From Streptomyces curacoi (GTDB lineage: Bacteria > Actinomycetota > Actinomycetes > Streptomycetales > Streptomycetaceae): a stretch of DNA of 64,000 bases. Both the position numbers and the translations under genes were made by a program. Positions within the stretch are counted from its first letter, which is position 1. Each line of letters opens with the position of its first letter. Below the pieces are notes generated by a model. It was not told the DNA's origin. It made no database searches and was given only the letters and a program-made list of their open reading frames with translations. This document shows, in pieces, positions 24,393 through 32,333 of this stretch. The stretch is taken from positions 558,001 to 622,000 of the forward strand of contig NZ_KQ947989.1 in the NCBI RefSeq assembly GCF_001513975.1, in the 5' to 3' direction.

Positions 24393-24902
24393 TCAGTCAC
24401 GCAAGCCGTTGAAGCGGCCCTGGTGATAGAGGAGAGGACGCCCGGGGCCGGTGGGGTCACCGAGGACGACCTCGGCCAGCACGATGCGGTGATCGCCCGC
24501 GGGCACCCGCCCCACGATCCGGCACACCATCCAGGCCAGGACGTCGTCGAGCAGGGGCACGCCTTCGGGGCCCTCGCGCCAGGCGGTGGCCGGGCCGAAG
24601 CGATCGGCGCCGCTGCGGGCGAAGGTGGCGGCCAGCTCCTGTTGGTGCTCGCCCAGTATGTGGACGCCCACGTGGTCCGTTGCGGCGATCGCCGGCCAGC
24701 TGGAGGCACCGGTGCCGATCCCGAAGGAGAGCATCGGGGGCTCGGCGGAGACGGAGGTGAGGGAGGTGGCGGTGAAGCCGACCGGGCCCGCCGCACCGCG
24801 CGCGGTGATCACTGCCACTCCGGCGGCATGGCGCCGGAAGACGGAGCGGAGCAGGTCGGGAGAGGCGAGCTGGGTGGTGGCGAGGCCGGACGTGGCCGTC
24901 AT
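24393..24902 (-). CDS. Flavin reductase family protein
   Basis: 169-residue split-barrel flavin reductase of the flavoredoxin type. It carries LRSVFRRHAAGVAVITARGA near residue 15-35, GFTATSLTSVSAEPPMLSFG near 40-60 with the FMN-binding T-S-x-S loop, and GVHILGEHQQELAATFARSG. The enzyme reduces FMN or FAD with NAD(P)H and feeds monooxygenases. ATG 24902 with AAGGACAAC upstream was preferred to the longer frame. It is followed by the etfBA unit about 240 bp later in the same direction, which hints at a linked redox role, but operators between them suggest separate transcription. Confidence 0.85.
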   Translation of the reverse strand: MTATSGLATTQLASPDLLRSVFRRHAAGVAVITARGAAGPVGFTATSLTSVSAEPPMLSFGIGTGASSWPAIAATDHVGVHILGEHQQELAATFARSGADRFGPATAWREGPEGVPLLDDVLAWMVCRIVGRVPAGDHRIVLAEVVLGDPTGPGRPLLYHQGRFNGLRD

Positions 24903-25110
24903 GGAGTTGTCCTTCTGCGAGGGGAGGCGTGCGGACCGAGGGCTGTTCAACAGACCGGACAGCGCGCGCTCGCGGTGCGGACCAGGTCGACGTGGGCCCG
25001 TCCGAAGAGAAGGAGTTCCTCACACATACGGTCAGGCTGACGATAGGTGGTGCGCACAGTCAAGTAGGTCCCAGGATGTGGGAGATGACTCACCCTCGCG
25101 TCACGGCCCC

Positions 25111-25524
25111 TCAGACCGCCTCACCCAGCGCGGCGATCACGTCCGCCTTGCGCGGCTGACCGGTGGCACGCCGTACGACGTTGCCGTCGGCGTCGAGGAC
25201 CAGCACGGTCGGCGTCTTGAGGATGTCGAGCCGGCGTACGAGGTCCAGATTGTCCTCGGCGTCGATCTCGATGTGGGTCACGCCCGGCACCATGCCGGCC
25301 ACCTCGCCGAGCACGCGCCGGGTGGCCCGGCAGGGCGCGCAGAAGGCGCTGGAGAACTGCACGAGCGTGGCGCGCTCGCCCAACTCCTCGCCCAACTCGG
25401 CCGCCGCGAGCCGTTTTCCGTCGTCCCGCCCGCGCACCCGTACTCTCCCGCTCCGCCGCCGCTGCAGCACTCCGTAGGCGCTCGCCACCGCGAGCACCAC
25501 CACGCACACCACCAGTCCGGTCAT
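25111..25524 (-). CDS. Membrane-anchored thioredoxin-family protein
   Basis: 137-residue protein with one N-terminal membrane segment (TGLVVCVVVLAVASAYGVL, residues 2-20), a basic stop sequence RRRSGRVRVRGRDD, and a thioredoxin fold with the active site FCAPC (Cys 62 and 65). The cis-proline lies in LKTPTVLVLDADG. The orientation suggests a positively charged segment inside, so the redox domain is probably cytoplasmic or, less likely, exported. ATG 25524 was chosen over 25554. It is divergent from the DUF4395 gene at 25602, with 77 bp between; this pairing is repeatedly seen in actinobacteria and suggests a shared thiol-redox function. Confidence 0.88.
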   Translation of the reverse strand: MTGLVVCVVVLAVASAYGVLQRRRSGRVRVRGRDDGKRLAAAELGEELGERATLVQFSSAFCAPCRATRRVLGEVAGMVPGVTHIEIDAEDNLDLVRRLDILKTPTVLVLDADGNVVRRATGQPRKADVIAALGEAV

Positions 25525-25601
25525 CACCCTGCCCAAGCGTTCACGAGACTGCAAAGATTCCCGGCTCCCCGGAAACCTTTCCCCTACGGAATGCTTGGTT
25601 C

Positions 25602-26018
25602 ATGGACATCGATGTGAGGGGGCCGCGCTTCGGGGCGGCCGTGACGACCGTGGTGCTGGCGGTCGTGCTGGTCACTTCAAGCGCCTGGCTGCTGGCCTGG
25701 CAGACGCTGGCGTTCGCGCTGGGCGCGGCGGGCGGGGTGGGCCGTTCGCCGTACGGCTGGCTGTTCCGCAAGGCCGTCCGGCCCCGGATCGGGCCGCCGA
25801 CCGAGTTCGAGGCACCGCAGCCGCCGCGGTTCGCTCAGGCGGTGGGGCTGGCCTTCGCGGTCCTCGGGCTGGTCGGGTACACGCTCGGGCCGGCCTGGCT
25901 GGGACTCGCCGCGACCGGGGCCGCGCTCGCGGCGGCCTTCCTGAACGCGGTCTTCGGGTACTGCCTGGGGTGCGAGATGTACCTGCTGGTGCGGCGGTTG
26001 ACGGTGCGCGTCGAGTAA
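25602..26018 (+). CDS. DUF4395 membrane protein
   Basis: 138-residue integral membrane protein of the DUF4395 family. Two helical pairs are seen: GAAVTTVVLAVVLVTSSAWL and LLAWQTLAFALGA, then AQAVGLAFAVLGLVGYTLG and GLAATGAALAAAFLNAVFGY. The last helix ends CLGCEMY, a Cys-x-x-Cys that could be redox-active or metal-binding. Next to a divergent thioredoxin-like gene. No function has been shown that I know; involvement in thiol or sulfur transfer at the membrane is inference from the CxxC and the neighbour. Confidence 0.85.
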   Translation: MDIDVRGPRFGAAVTTVVLAVVLVTSSAWLLAWQTLAFALGAAGGVGRSPYGWLFRKAVRPRIGPPTEFEAPQPPRFAQAVGLAFAVLGLVGYTLGPAWLGLAATGAALAAAFLNAVFGYCLGCEMYLLVRRLTVRVE

Positions 26019-26134
26019 AGGCGGTTCCAAAAACCGAGGTGGATCAAGGGGTGACGTGACGAGGATCTCGCCGTTCCCCGGCACTTGGGCTTGGCCGTCA
26101 GCCGTTCTTGGGGCACGATCTGCGACAAGCCGTA

Positions 26135-26154
26135 AACCTACGGCTGCGTAGCTT
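26135..26154. promoter_or_regulatory. Palindromic operator upstream of the acyltransferase
   Basis: AACCTACG (26135-26142) and CGTAGCTT (26147-26154) form an inverted repeat with one mismatch around GGCT. The AACCTACG...CGTAGGTT form is seen upstream of lipid genes in actinobacteria, where TetR regulators bind. It lies 51 bp before the start codon. Confidence 0.5.
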
Positions 26155-26204
26155 CCCACTGGGAGCCTCCTTCCCAGGCAGAGAAGGAAGGGTCCGTTCC
26201 GTCC

Positions 26205-26933
26205 ATGGCAGAGCTTGTCTACCGTCCCGTCGTCGGTTTCGCCCAGACATTGTTCAAGGCGTGGGACCTCAAGATCGACTGCAAGGGATCGGAGAACATT
26301 CCACGCTCGGGCGGCGCCGTGCTGGTGAGCAACCACATCAGCTATCTGGACTTCGTCTTCAACGGGCTGGCGGCGCTCCCGCAGAAACGACTCGTGCGCT
26401 TCATGGCGAAGGAGTCCGTCTTCCGGCACAGGATCTCCGGTCCGCTGATGCGCGGCATGAAGCACATCCCCGTCGACCGCAAGCAGGGTGAGGCGGCATA
26501 CGCCCACGCGCTGGACTCGCTGAGGTCCGGCGAGGTGGTCGGCGTCTTCCCGGAGGCCACGATCTCGCAGTCGTTCACGCTGAAGAGCTTCAAGTCGGGC
26601 GCCGCCCGGCTGGCCCAGGAAGCGGGCGTGCCGCTGATCCCGATGGCCGTGTGGGGCACGCAGCGGCTGTGGACCAAGGGCCACCCGCGCAACTTCAAGC
26701 GCAGCCACATCCCGATCACGATCCGGGTCGGCGAGGCGATCGAGGCGTCCAAGGACAAGTACGCGGGTGCGATCACCCGGCAGCTGCGCGAGCGCGTCCA
26801 GGAACTCCTGGAGGCCGCCCAGCGCGCCTACCCGGTGCGGCCCAAGGACGCCAACGACACCTGGTGGATGCCGGCCCATCTCGGCGGCACGGCACCGACG
26901 CCGGAGCAGGTACGCGAGACCGAGGCACGCTGA
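26205..26933 (+). CDS. 1-acyl-sn-glycerol-3-phosphate acyltransferase (PlsC type)
   Basis: 242-residue lysophospholipid acyltransferase. The catalytic motif NHISYLD (His 44, Asp 49) is intact. The second motif VGVFPEATIS (near residue 110) has FPEA where the common form is FPEG, and KHIPVDRKQ gives the glycerol-phosphate arginine region. The enzyme transfers a fatty acyl group to the 2-position of lysophosphatidic acid at the inner membrane face. The basic tail ends MPAHLGGTAPTPEQVRE. ATG 26205 follows GAGAAGGAAGG at a longer spacing. It stands alone under the palindrome at 26135. Confidence 0.92.
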   Translation: MAELVYRPVVGFAQTLFKAWDLKIDCKGSENIPRSGGAVLVSNHISYLDFVFNGLAALPQKRLVRFMAKESVFRHRISGPLMRGMKHIPVDRKQGEAAYAHALDSLRSGEVVGVFPEATISQSFTLKSFKSGAARLAQEAGVPLIPMAVWGTQRLWTKGHPRNFKRSHIPITIRVGEAIEASKDKYAGAITRQLRERVQELLEAAQRAYPVRPKDANDTWWMPAHLGGTAPTPEQVRETEAR

Positions 26934-26959
26934 GCACGGCTCCCGGCCGGGGGCAGGTT

Positions 26960-27606
26960 GCAGTAGCGGCCCGCTCCGAGGTCCGCCAGGAGCCCCGGCC
27001 GCGTGGGCTGCCGGGCCAGTAGCTCTGAGGTGAGCGCACTGTGCACGGGGGCGGTGGCCGCCAAGGGGGCGCCGAGGCGGTCCGCCGTGTCCACGCGAGG
27101 GGTCGAGGTCACCGCCAGATTTTCAGGGAGCGGCCGAGGAGCTCGGCGATGTCCCGCACCCGCACGCCCTCGTCATCGATGCCGTGCGGCCTGCTGCCCG
27201 GGGCAGCCGCCTTCGGGCCGACCGGAAGAGACGGAGACGGGCGGCATCGACGCGGCGCACGGCGGCCGGCGGTTGGAGCCGGTGCCCGGGTAGGTCGACA
27301 CGCCCTTGTCGCGGGCGGTCTCGATGGGATGCGGGACGAAGCCGTCGTCGCCCTCGCCGTGCACCGACGGTGGGAGCCGCACCACCGAGCCATATACGCC
27401 CCGCTCGACGAACGCGAAAGCGGCCTGCTCCGGCGTGCGGGGCACCGCGTGCGTGCGGTGACGACGAGGGACGGTCACTGCCCCCCGAGCGCCTCGCCCA
27501 TCGCCTCGATGGCACGCCGGTCGGCCTGCGCGGCGGCCGGGCATTTTCGCCGAGTCACGGATGAACGCCAGATGCCAGATGGGCGACGCAGGTGGCCGCC
27601 CCGCCG
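26960..27606 (-). pseudogene. Decayed NAD-dependent epimerase/SDR gene
   Basis: No single frame spans the region, but pieces of one SDR protein appear in order on the minus strand in different frames: HLAFIRDSAKMPG near 27590, AAQADRRAIEAMGEALGGQ near 27510, AFVERGVYGSVVRLPPSVHG followed by EGDDGFVP at 27340-27425, VRRVDAARLRLFR near 27245, GIDDEGVRVRDIAELLGRSL near 27150, and SALTSELLARQPTRPGLLAD near 27010. Intact relatives are about 290 residues and start with a Rossmann loop, which is absent here because the B3/4 gene abuts. At least three frameshifts are needed. It is a truncated relic rather than a sequencing slip. Confidence 0.8.
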
Positions 27607-28302
27607 TCACGACGCCGGCGAGTGCACCGTGATCCGCGCCCCGGGGCTGAACTTCTCCAGCAGCTCGGCGAGTTCGGCCGCCGCGGCCACGGCGTCGGCG
27701 ACCGGCATCGGGGCCATGCTCTCCAGGAGGAAGATGCCCGAGGTGGTCTCCTCGGTGAGCCGGGTGCGCGGCCCCTGGCGCCAGTTCCAGCGGCGGCAGG
27801 TCACGCCCGCGTCGTCGCGCCAGACCACTTCGCCGGCGTCCGGGTGCTCCACGACCTCCTCGCCGCCGGCCACGGTCACGAAGTCCTCGTCCCCGGTGGC
27901 ACGCACCAGCCGCATCCCGCCCCGGATGCGGTCGATGTCCTCGCCGCCGACGGGGATGAGGTGGGCGACGCTGATGGCGTTGTAGACGTCGACGAGGAGG
28001 TTGATGCGCGGCAGCCCGGCCTCCGAGAGAGCCCGCTTGGCCAGCGCCTCCGCCGAGTTGCGGGTGCGTGACGGCTTCGACCCGAACGCCGTGTACACCT
28101 CGCGCCAGGCCGCCATGTGCGGGTCCTCGTGCGGAGCGCGCCCGTCCAGGCGTACGGCGAGGCGGCGGGCCGCGTCGTCGAGGAGCGCGGAACCGGCGTC
28201 GGTGCTCGGGCCGTTGACGAGCCCGTGCGCCTCGACTGCGACGTGGGTGAAACCGGGCGCGAGGGTGCGCACCTCGTCGGACACGGTCAGGGAGAGGGTC
28301 AT
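27607..28302 (-). CDS. B3/4 (phenylalanyl-tRNA synthetase beta-like) domain protein
   Basis: 231-residue protein made of one B3/4 domain, the tRNA-editing-like fold of the phenylalanyl-tRNA synthetase beta chain. Typical segments are YTAFGSKPSRTRNSAEALAK, LPRINLLVDVYNAISVAHLI and PVGGEDIDRIRGGMRLVRAT, and the metal or amino-acid pocket strand VVWRDDAGVTCRRWNWRQGP. Stand-alone members are widely found and are thought to edit or bind free amino acids, unproven. It begins eight bases after the stop of the transglutaminase-like gene, giving a two-gene unit. ATG 28302 was preferred to an upstream in-frame start. Confidence 0.85.
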   Translation of the reverse strand: MTLSLTVSDEVRTLAPGFTHVAVEAHGLVNGPSTDAGSALLDDAARRLAVRLDGRAPHEDPHMAAWREVYTAFGSKPSRTRNSAEALAKRALSEAGLPRINLLVDVYNAISVAHLIPVGGEDIDRIRGGMRLVRATGDEDFVTVAGGEEVVEHPDAGEVVWRDDAGVTCRRWNWRQGPRTRLTEETTSGIFLLESMAPMPVADAVAAAAELAELLEKFSPGARITVHSPAS

Positions 28303-28310
28303 GGCCTGCC

Positions 28311-28883
28311 TCAGAGTGCGGTGGGAAGCGTCTTCCACAGGTACGGCCGGTCGGGGGCGGCCTTGAGGACGCTCAGCACGGCCGGGTGCGGTTCAGCATA
28401 CAGGACCGGGTAGTCCAGCTCATTGGACTCGGGGTCGGGCGTGAAAGCCAGCCGCTCGCCGTCGAGCGAGAACTGGGCGTCCACGCCCGGCTTGTTGCCC
28501 CGCGGGTCCTGCCGGTGCCAGGCACCGTTGAACCGCACGGCGACCAGACCGTGCACCACGTCGAACCGCTGGTAACACAGGGCGGTCGGGATGTCCTCGG
28601 CCCGCAGCAACGCGGCCAACGCGTGGGCCTTGGCGTAGCAGATGCCGGTCCCCTGCTCCAGAACGTCGGAGGCGCGCCAGGTGACACGGAGATCGCCGGA
28701 GTCCTGGGAGTGCGGAATCGCGTCACGCACGAACTCGAACGCCGCGCGCGCATATTCATACGAGTCCGCCACCCCGTCGGCGAGCCTGGCGGCCGTCTCG
28801 CGAACGAGCGGATGATGATGGTCTATCACTTCGTCAGCAGCCAAGTAGGCGTACAGATCAGGGGTTTGCTGGATCATCTGCAT
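28311..28883 (-). CDS. Transglutaminase-like domain protein
   Basis: 190-residue cytoplasmic protein of the transglutaminase-like cysteine hydrolase fold. The triad is visible: Cys82 in LEQGTGICYAKAHAL, His111 in DVVHGLVAV, and Asp126 in RQDPRGNK. No signal peptide, so it acts in the cytosol. Such proteins act as peptidases, amidases or leader-peptide proteases; the nearest analogy is uncertain. It is the first gene of a two-gene unit with the B3/4 protein (8-bp gap). Preferred start ATG 28883 (MQMIQQTPDLYAYLA); ATG 28877 is a close alternative. Confidence 0.8.
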   Translation of the reverse strand: MQMIQQTPDLYAYLAADEVIDHHHPLVRETAARLADGVADSYEYARAAFEFVRDAIPHSQDSGDLRVTWRASDVLEQGTGICYAKAHALAALLRAEDIPTALCYQRFDVVHGLVAVRFNGAWHRQDPRGNKPGVDAQFSLDGERLAFTPDPESNELDYPVLYAEPHPAVLSVLKAAPDRPYLWKTLPTAL

Positions 28884-29069
28884 GGCAGCAGAGCGTAGGT
28901 CGCAGCCCGAACGGGAGTCAATTATTTTCCTGAAGCAGGAATAAATATACAGCTCCGCTCCGTTCCAGAAGAACGGCCGAACTTCGCCGCAACCACCCGC
29001 TCGGCTACAACCCCGCTCCCCTGCCACGGGTCTCGGCCACCGACCGGATCATCGACAAGGGGGAAGTCA

Positions 29070-30440
29070 ATGAAGCATCGCCTGCTCGGAGCCGCGCTCG
29101 CCGGCTGTGCCCTGGCCGCGGTCGGGGCCGGGCCCGTGCACGCCGGGTCCGACCAGCTGTGGATCAGCGTGCCGTCCGAGACGGTGCTGCCCGGCCCGGA
29201 CGCGGACGGCGGAGCGCCCGAGCGCACCCTCGCGGTGCGGGTTAGCCACGACAACACCGAGAACGGGGTTCCCGCCGGCCGACTGACCGTGGACGCGAGT
29301 GAGATCGCCTCCTTCGCGCGGTTGTCGTGGCCCGCCAACTGCACTCCCGAATCGGCGCTCAAGGCCGTCTGCGACTTCCCGGAGATGCCGGCCGGGACGG
29401 ACGGCGTGCCGGCCGCCCTGCTCGGGCTCCGCGCGCTGCCCGACGCGGACCTCGGCGCGTCCGGGCACGTGCGGTACACGGCCGCCGCCGGGGAGCTGAC
29501 CGCTTTCCCGGCGGAGACCCGGATCACCCTGGGCGACGGCCCCGACCTCGGCCTCAGTCAGGCCGACGACCAGCGGGATCTCACGCCCGGCACGAACACC
29601 CAGGTACGGGCGACGGTCGCCAACAGCGGCAACCGCCCGGTGGACCGCGCGCTCCTCTCAGTCGACGCGTCGTACGGACTGCGGTTCAAGGACCGGCACT
29701 CCAACTGCGAGTACAGCGAGCGCGCCACCGGTACGGCCGCGCTGTGTGTGCTGGACGAGGCGGTTGCTCCGGGCCGGCGGTACGAGCTGGTGACCGCGCT
29801 CGGCGTCGGGCGCAAGGCGCTGTACGAGAGGTTCGACCACTCGGTCCTGCCCTACTCGGACAAGGCGCTGGAGGAGGCCCGCGGTGACGCGACGTGGACC
29901 CGGGGAACGGGTTCCGAGCTGAACCTGCGCCCGCTGGCGGCGCAGCGGACCGCGGCCGGCGAGGAGGACCTCGACCTTTCGGACAACTACCGGTCCGTGC
30001 TCCTCGACGCCAGGAACACCGCCGATCTGAAGCTCATCGGCAGCAAGGTGCGCGGGGGCATCGGTGACACGGTGACCGCCGGCATCACCGTCCACAACCG
30101 CGGCCCGGCGTGGGTGGCGTCGCTCGGCGCGGGCGCGGCCGTGGCCACCGTACGGTTCCAGGCGCCGGAGGGCACCACGGTGATCGGCCTGCCGGAGGAG
30201 GAGTGCGGGGCCGAGCCGCCGTCCGAGGAGGGGCCGACCGTCACGACGTACTCCTGCCGGACGCCGCACTACCTGCACGACAAGGCGTCCCACACCTTCG
30301 ACGTGCGGTTGCGGATCGACGAGGTGGTGCGCGGGGCACGCACCACCGTCGAAACCCTCAATGACGACCCGGAGCTGCCCATCCGGAAGTTCGACCCGAA
30401 CCTGCGCAACAACAGCGCGCGGATCGTCGTCAACGGCTGA
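29070..30440 (+). CDS. Secreted protein with repeated beta-sandwich (DUF11/CARDB-like) regions
   Basis: 456-residue exported protein. MKHRLLGAALAGCALAAVGA followed by GPVHAGS is a Sec signal, cleaved after about residue 25. The mature part has at least three Ig-like stretches: residues 30-150, then TPGTNTQVRATVANSGNRPV (near 185) and GDTVTAGITVHNRGPAWVAS (near 335), the latter two being the classic start of CARDB/DUF11 domains. Conserved cysteines (PANCTPES, AVCDFPE, SNCEYSE, AALCVLDE, EECGAE, YSCRTP) suggest disulfide pairs. No cell-wall anchor. Role unknown; probably an extracellular structural or adhesive protein. ATG 29070 follows AAGGGGGAAGTCA. Confidence 0.8.
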   Translation: MKHRLLGAALAGCALAAVGAGPVHAGSDQLWISVPSETVLPGPDADGGAPERTLAVRVSHDNTENGVPAGRLTVDASEIASFARLSWPANCTPESALKAVCDFPEMPAGTDGVPAALLGLRALPDADLGASGHVRYTAAAGELTAFPAETRITLGDGPDLGLSQADDQRDLTPGTNTQVRATVANSGNRPVDRALLSVDASYGLRFKDRHSNCEYSERATGTAALCVLDEAVAPGRRYELVTALGVGRKALYERFDHSVLPYSDKALEEARGDATWTRGTGSELNLRPLAAQRTAAGEEDLDLSDNYRSVLLDARNTADLKLIGSKVRGGIGDTVTAGITVHNRGPAWVASLGAGAAVATVRFQAPEGTTVIGLPEEECGAEPPSEEGPTVTTYSCRTPHYLHDKASHTFDVRLRIDEVVRGARTTVETLNDDPELPIRKFDPNLRNNSARIVVNG

Positions 30441-30471
30441 ACCGGCAGTCGGCCGCCGGGGAGGGGATGGC

Positions 30472-31542
30472 CTAGCGCGCCATCTCCTCCTTCAGCGCCG
30501 CCACGAACGCGTCCACGTCCTCCTCGGTGGTGTCGAAGGAGCACATCCAGCGCACGACACCCGCCGCCTCGTCCCAGAAGTAGAACCGGAACCGCTTCTG
30601 CAGGCGCTCGCTCACGTCGTGCGGGAGCTTGGCGAAGACGCCGTTGGCCTGCACCGGGTAGAGGATCTCCACGCCGTGCACGGCGCGCACGCCCTCGGCG
30701 AGCCGCTGGGCCATCTCGTTGGCGTGGCGGGCGTTGCGCAGCCACAGGTCCTTCGCGAGCAGGGCCTCCAACTGCACCGACACGAAGCGCATCTTGGAGG
30801 CGAGCTGCATGGACAGCTTGCGCAGGTGCTTCAGGTGGCTGACGGCGTCCTGGTTGAGGACGACGACGGCCTCGCCGAACAGCGCGCCGTTCTTCGTGCC
30901 GCCGAGGGAGAGGATGTCGACGCCGACCGCGTCGGTGAACGTCCGCATGGGCACGTTCAGGGAGGCGGCCGCGTTGGCTATCCGGGAGCCGTCCAGGTGC
31001 ACCTTCATGCCGTGCGCATGGGCGTGCTCGCAGATCGCGCGGATCTCGCCCGGCGTGTAGAGGGTGCCGAGTTCGGTGCTCTGGGTGATCGAGACGACCT
31101 GCGGCATAGCCCGGTGCTCGTCGTCCCAGCCGTACGCCTGCCGGTCGATCAGCTCGGGGGTGAGCTTGCCGTCGGGTGTGGGCACGGTGAGCAGCTTGAG
31201 CCCGCCCACCCGCTCCGGTGCCCCGCACTCGTCGACGTGGATGTGCGCGCTCTCGGCGCAGATCACCGCGCCCCAGCGGTCGGTGACCGCCTGGAGCGCG
31301 ACGACGTTGGCGCCGGTGCCGTTGAAGACCGGGAACGCCTCGGCGGTGGCGCCGAAGTGGCTGCGGATGATCCGCTGGAGGTTCTCGGTGTAGTCGTCCT
31401 CGCCGTAGGCGACCTGATGGCCGCCGTTGGCCAGGGCCAGGGCGGCGAGCACCTCGGGGTGCGCCCCGGCGTAGTTGTCACTGGCGAAACCGCGGACCTC
31501 CGGGTCGTGATGGCGACGGGCGTCGGTCTTCGGAGGGTTCAC
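30472..31542 (-). CDS. Low-specificity L-threonine aldolase family (PLP) protein
   Basis: 356-residue PLP enzyme of the aspartate-aminotransferase fold. FASDNYAGAHPEVLAALALA is the N-terminal family motif, KVHLDGSRIANAA holds the Asp that binds the PLP ring, and LSLGGTKNGALFGEAVVV has the Schiff-base lysine near residue 215. Family members split threonine or allo-threonine to glycine and acetaldehyde, or act on related beta-hydroxy amino acids. Its GTG start overlaps the TGA stop of the SDR gene by the GTGA junction at 31539-31542, so it is the third gene of a translationally coupled operon. The partners suggest a substrate other than plain threonine. Confidence 0.88.
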   Translation of the reverse strand: MNPPKTDARRHHDPEVRGFASDNYAGAHPEVLAALALANGGHQVAYGEDDYTENLQRIIRSHFGATAEAFPVFNGTGANVVALQAVTDRWGAVICAESAHIHVDECGAPERVGGLKLLTVPTPDGKLTPELIDRQAYGWDDEHRAMPQVVSITQSTELGTLYTPGEIRAICEHAHAHGMKVHLDGSRIANAAASLNVPMRTFTDAVGVDILSLGGTKNGALFGEAVVVLNQDAVSHLKHLRKLSMQLASKMRFVSVQLEALLAKDLWLRNARHANEMAQRLAEGVRAVHGVEILYPVQANGVFAKLPHDVSERLQKRFRFYFWDEAAGVVRWMCSFDTTEEDVDAFVAALKEEMAR

Positions 31543-32333
31543 GGCTTCTCGGTCAGCCACAGGCGGTTTCCGTTCACTTCGGCGGCGGGTTTGTCCCAGA
31601 CGCCGACGATGGCCTCGGCCAGGTCCTTGACGTCCGTGAAGCCCGCGAACTTCGCGTTGGGTCGCTCGGCGCGCATGGCGTCGTGCACCAGCGCCTTCAC
31701 CACCAGGATGGCAGCCGCGGACGTCGGGCCCTCGGCACCCCCCGCCTTGCGGAAGGCGTCCGCCAGCGCGAGCGTCCACGCCTCGGCGGCGGCCTTGGCG
31801 GCGGCGTACGAGGCGTTGCCCGCGGTCGGCTTCGTGGCACCGGCGGCGCTGATCAGCACATAGCGGCCGCGCTCGCTGCGCTGCAGGGCCTCGAAGAAGG
31901 CCAGCGACGTGTGCTGCACGGTGCGGATGAGCAGCAGCTCCAGGAAGTCCCAGTCGTCGAGGCTGGTCTTGATGAAGGTCTCGCTGCCGCGCCAGCCGCC
32001 GACGAGGTGGATCAGGCCGTCGACGCGGCCGAACTCCTTCTCGGTGCGTGCCGCCCAGTCGCGGGTGGACTCCAGGTCGAGCAGGTCGACCGTCTCGCCC
32101 GTGACGGTCGCGCCGCCGGAGGCGTAGCGCGCCGCGTCCACGGCCTCCGCCAGGCGCTCCGGGTCGTTGTCCGCGCCGACGACCGTCGCGCCCGCCTCGG
32201 CGAGCCGCCGCAGTGCCGCCCGGCCGGCCGGTCCGCCGGCTCCGGCCACCGCGATCACCGCACCGCTGAGAGCTCCGTTCCCCGCCATCTTCTTCGCCTC
32301 CTGAGCCGTGTTCTCGGTGTCGCGGTCGCTCAC
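31539..32333 (-). CDS. SDR family oxidoreductase
   Basis: 264-residue short-chain dehydrogenase. The NAD(P)-binding loop is AVIAVAGAGGPAGRAALRRL (residues about 26-45), a GxxGxxG variant; ADNDPERLAEAV follows with the acidic residue favouring NAD. The catalytic Ser-Tyr-Lys set is LISAAGATKPTAGNASYAAA followed by KAAAEA. Its GTG start overlaps the DUF6421 stop in a GTGA junction (32330-32333) and its stop overlaps the aldolase start in the same way. The middle position between DUF6421 and a PLP aldolase suggests one pathway acting on a hydroxy amino acid or related carbonyl compound; this is inference. Confidence 0.9.
   Translation of the reverse strand: MSDRDTENTAQEAKKMAGNGALSGAVIAVAGAGGPAGRAALRRLAEAGATVVGADNDPERLAEAVDAARYASGGATVTGETVDLLDLESTRDWAARTEKEFGRVDGLIHLVGGWRGSETFIKTSLDDWDFLELLLIRTVQHTSLAFFEALQRSERGRYVLISAAGATKPTAGNASYAAAKAAAEAWTLALADAFRKAGGAEGPTSAAAILVVKALVHDAMRAERPNAKFAGFTDVKDLAEAIVGVWDKPAAEVNGNRLWLTEKP

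Noticed and set aside
27109..27610. Short open frames of 94-145 codons as separate genes
   Set aside because: Their products are pieces of one SDR family protein in shifted frames, so they are parts of a single pseudogene.
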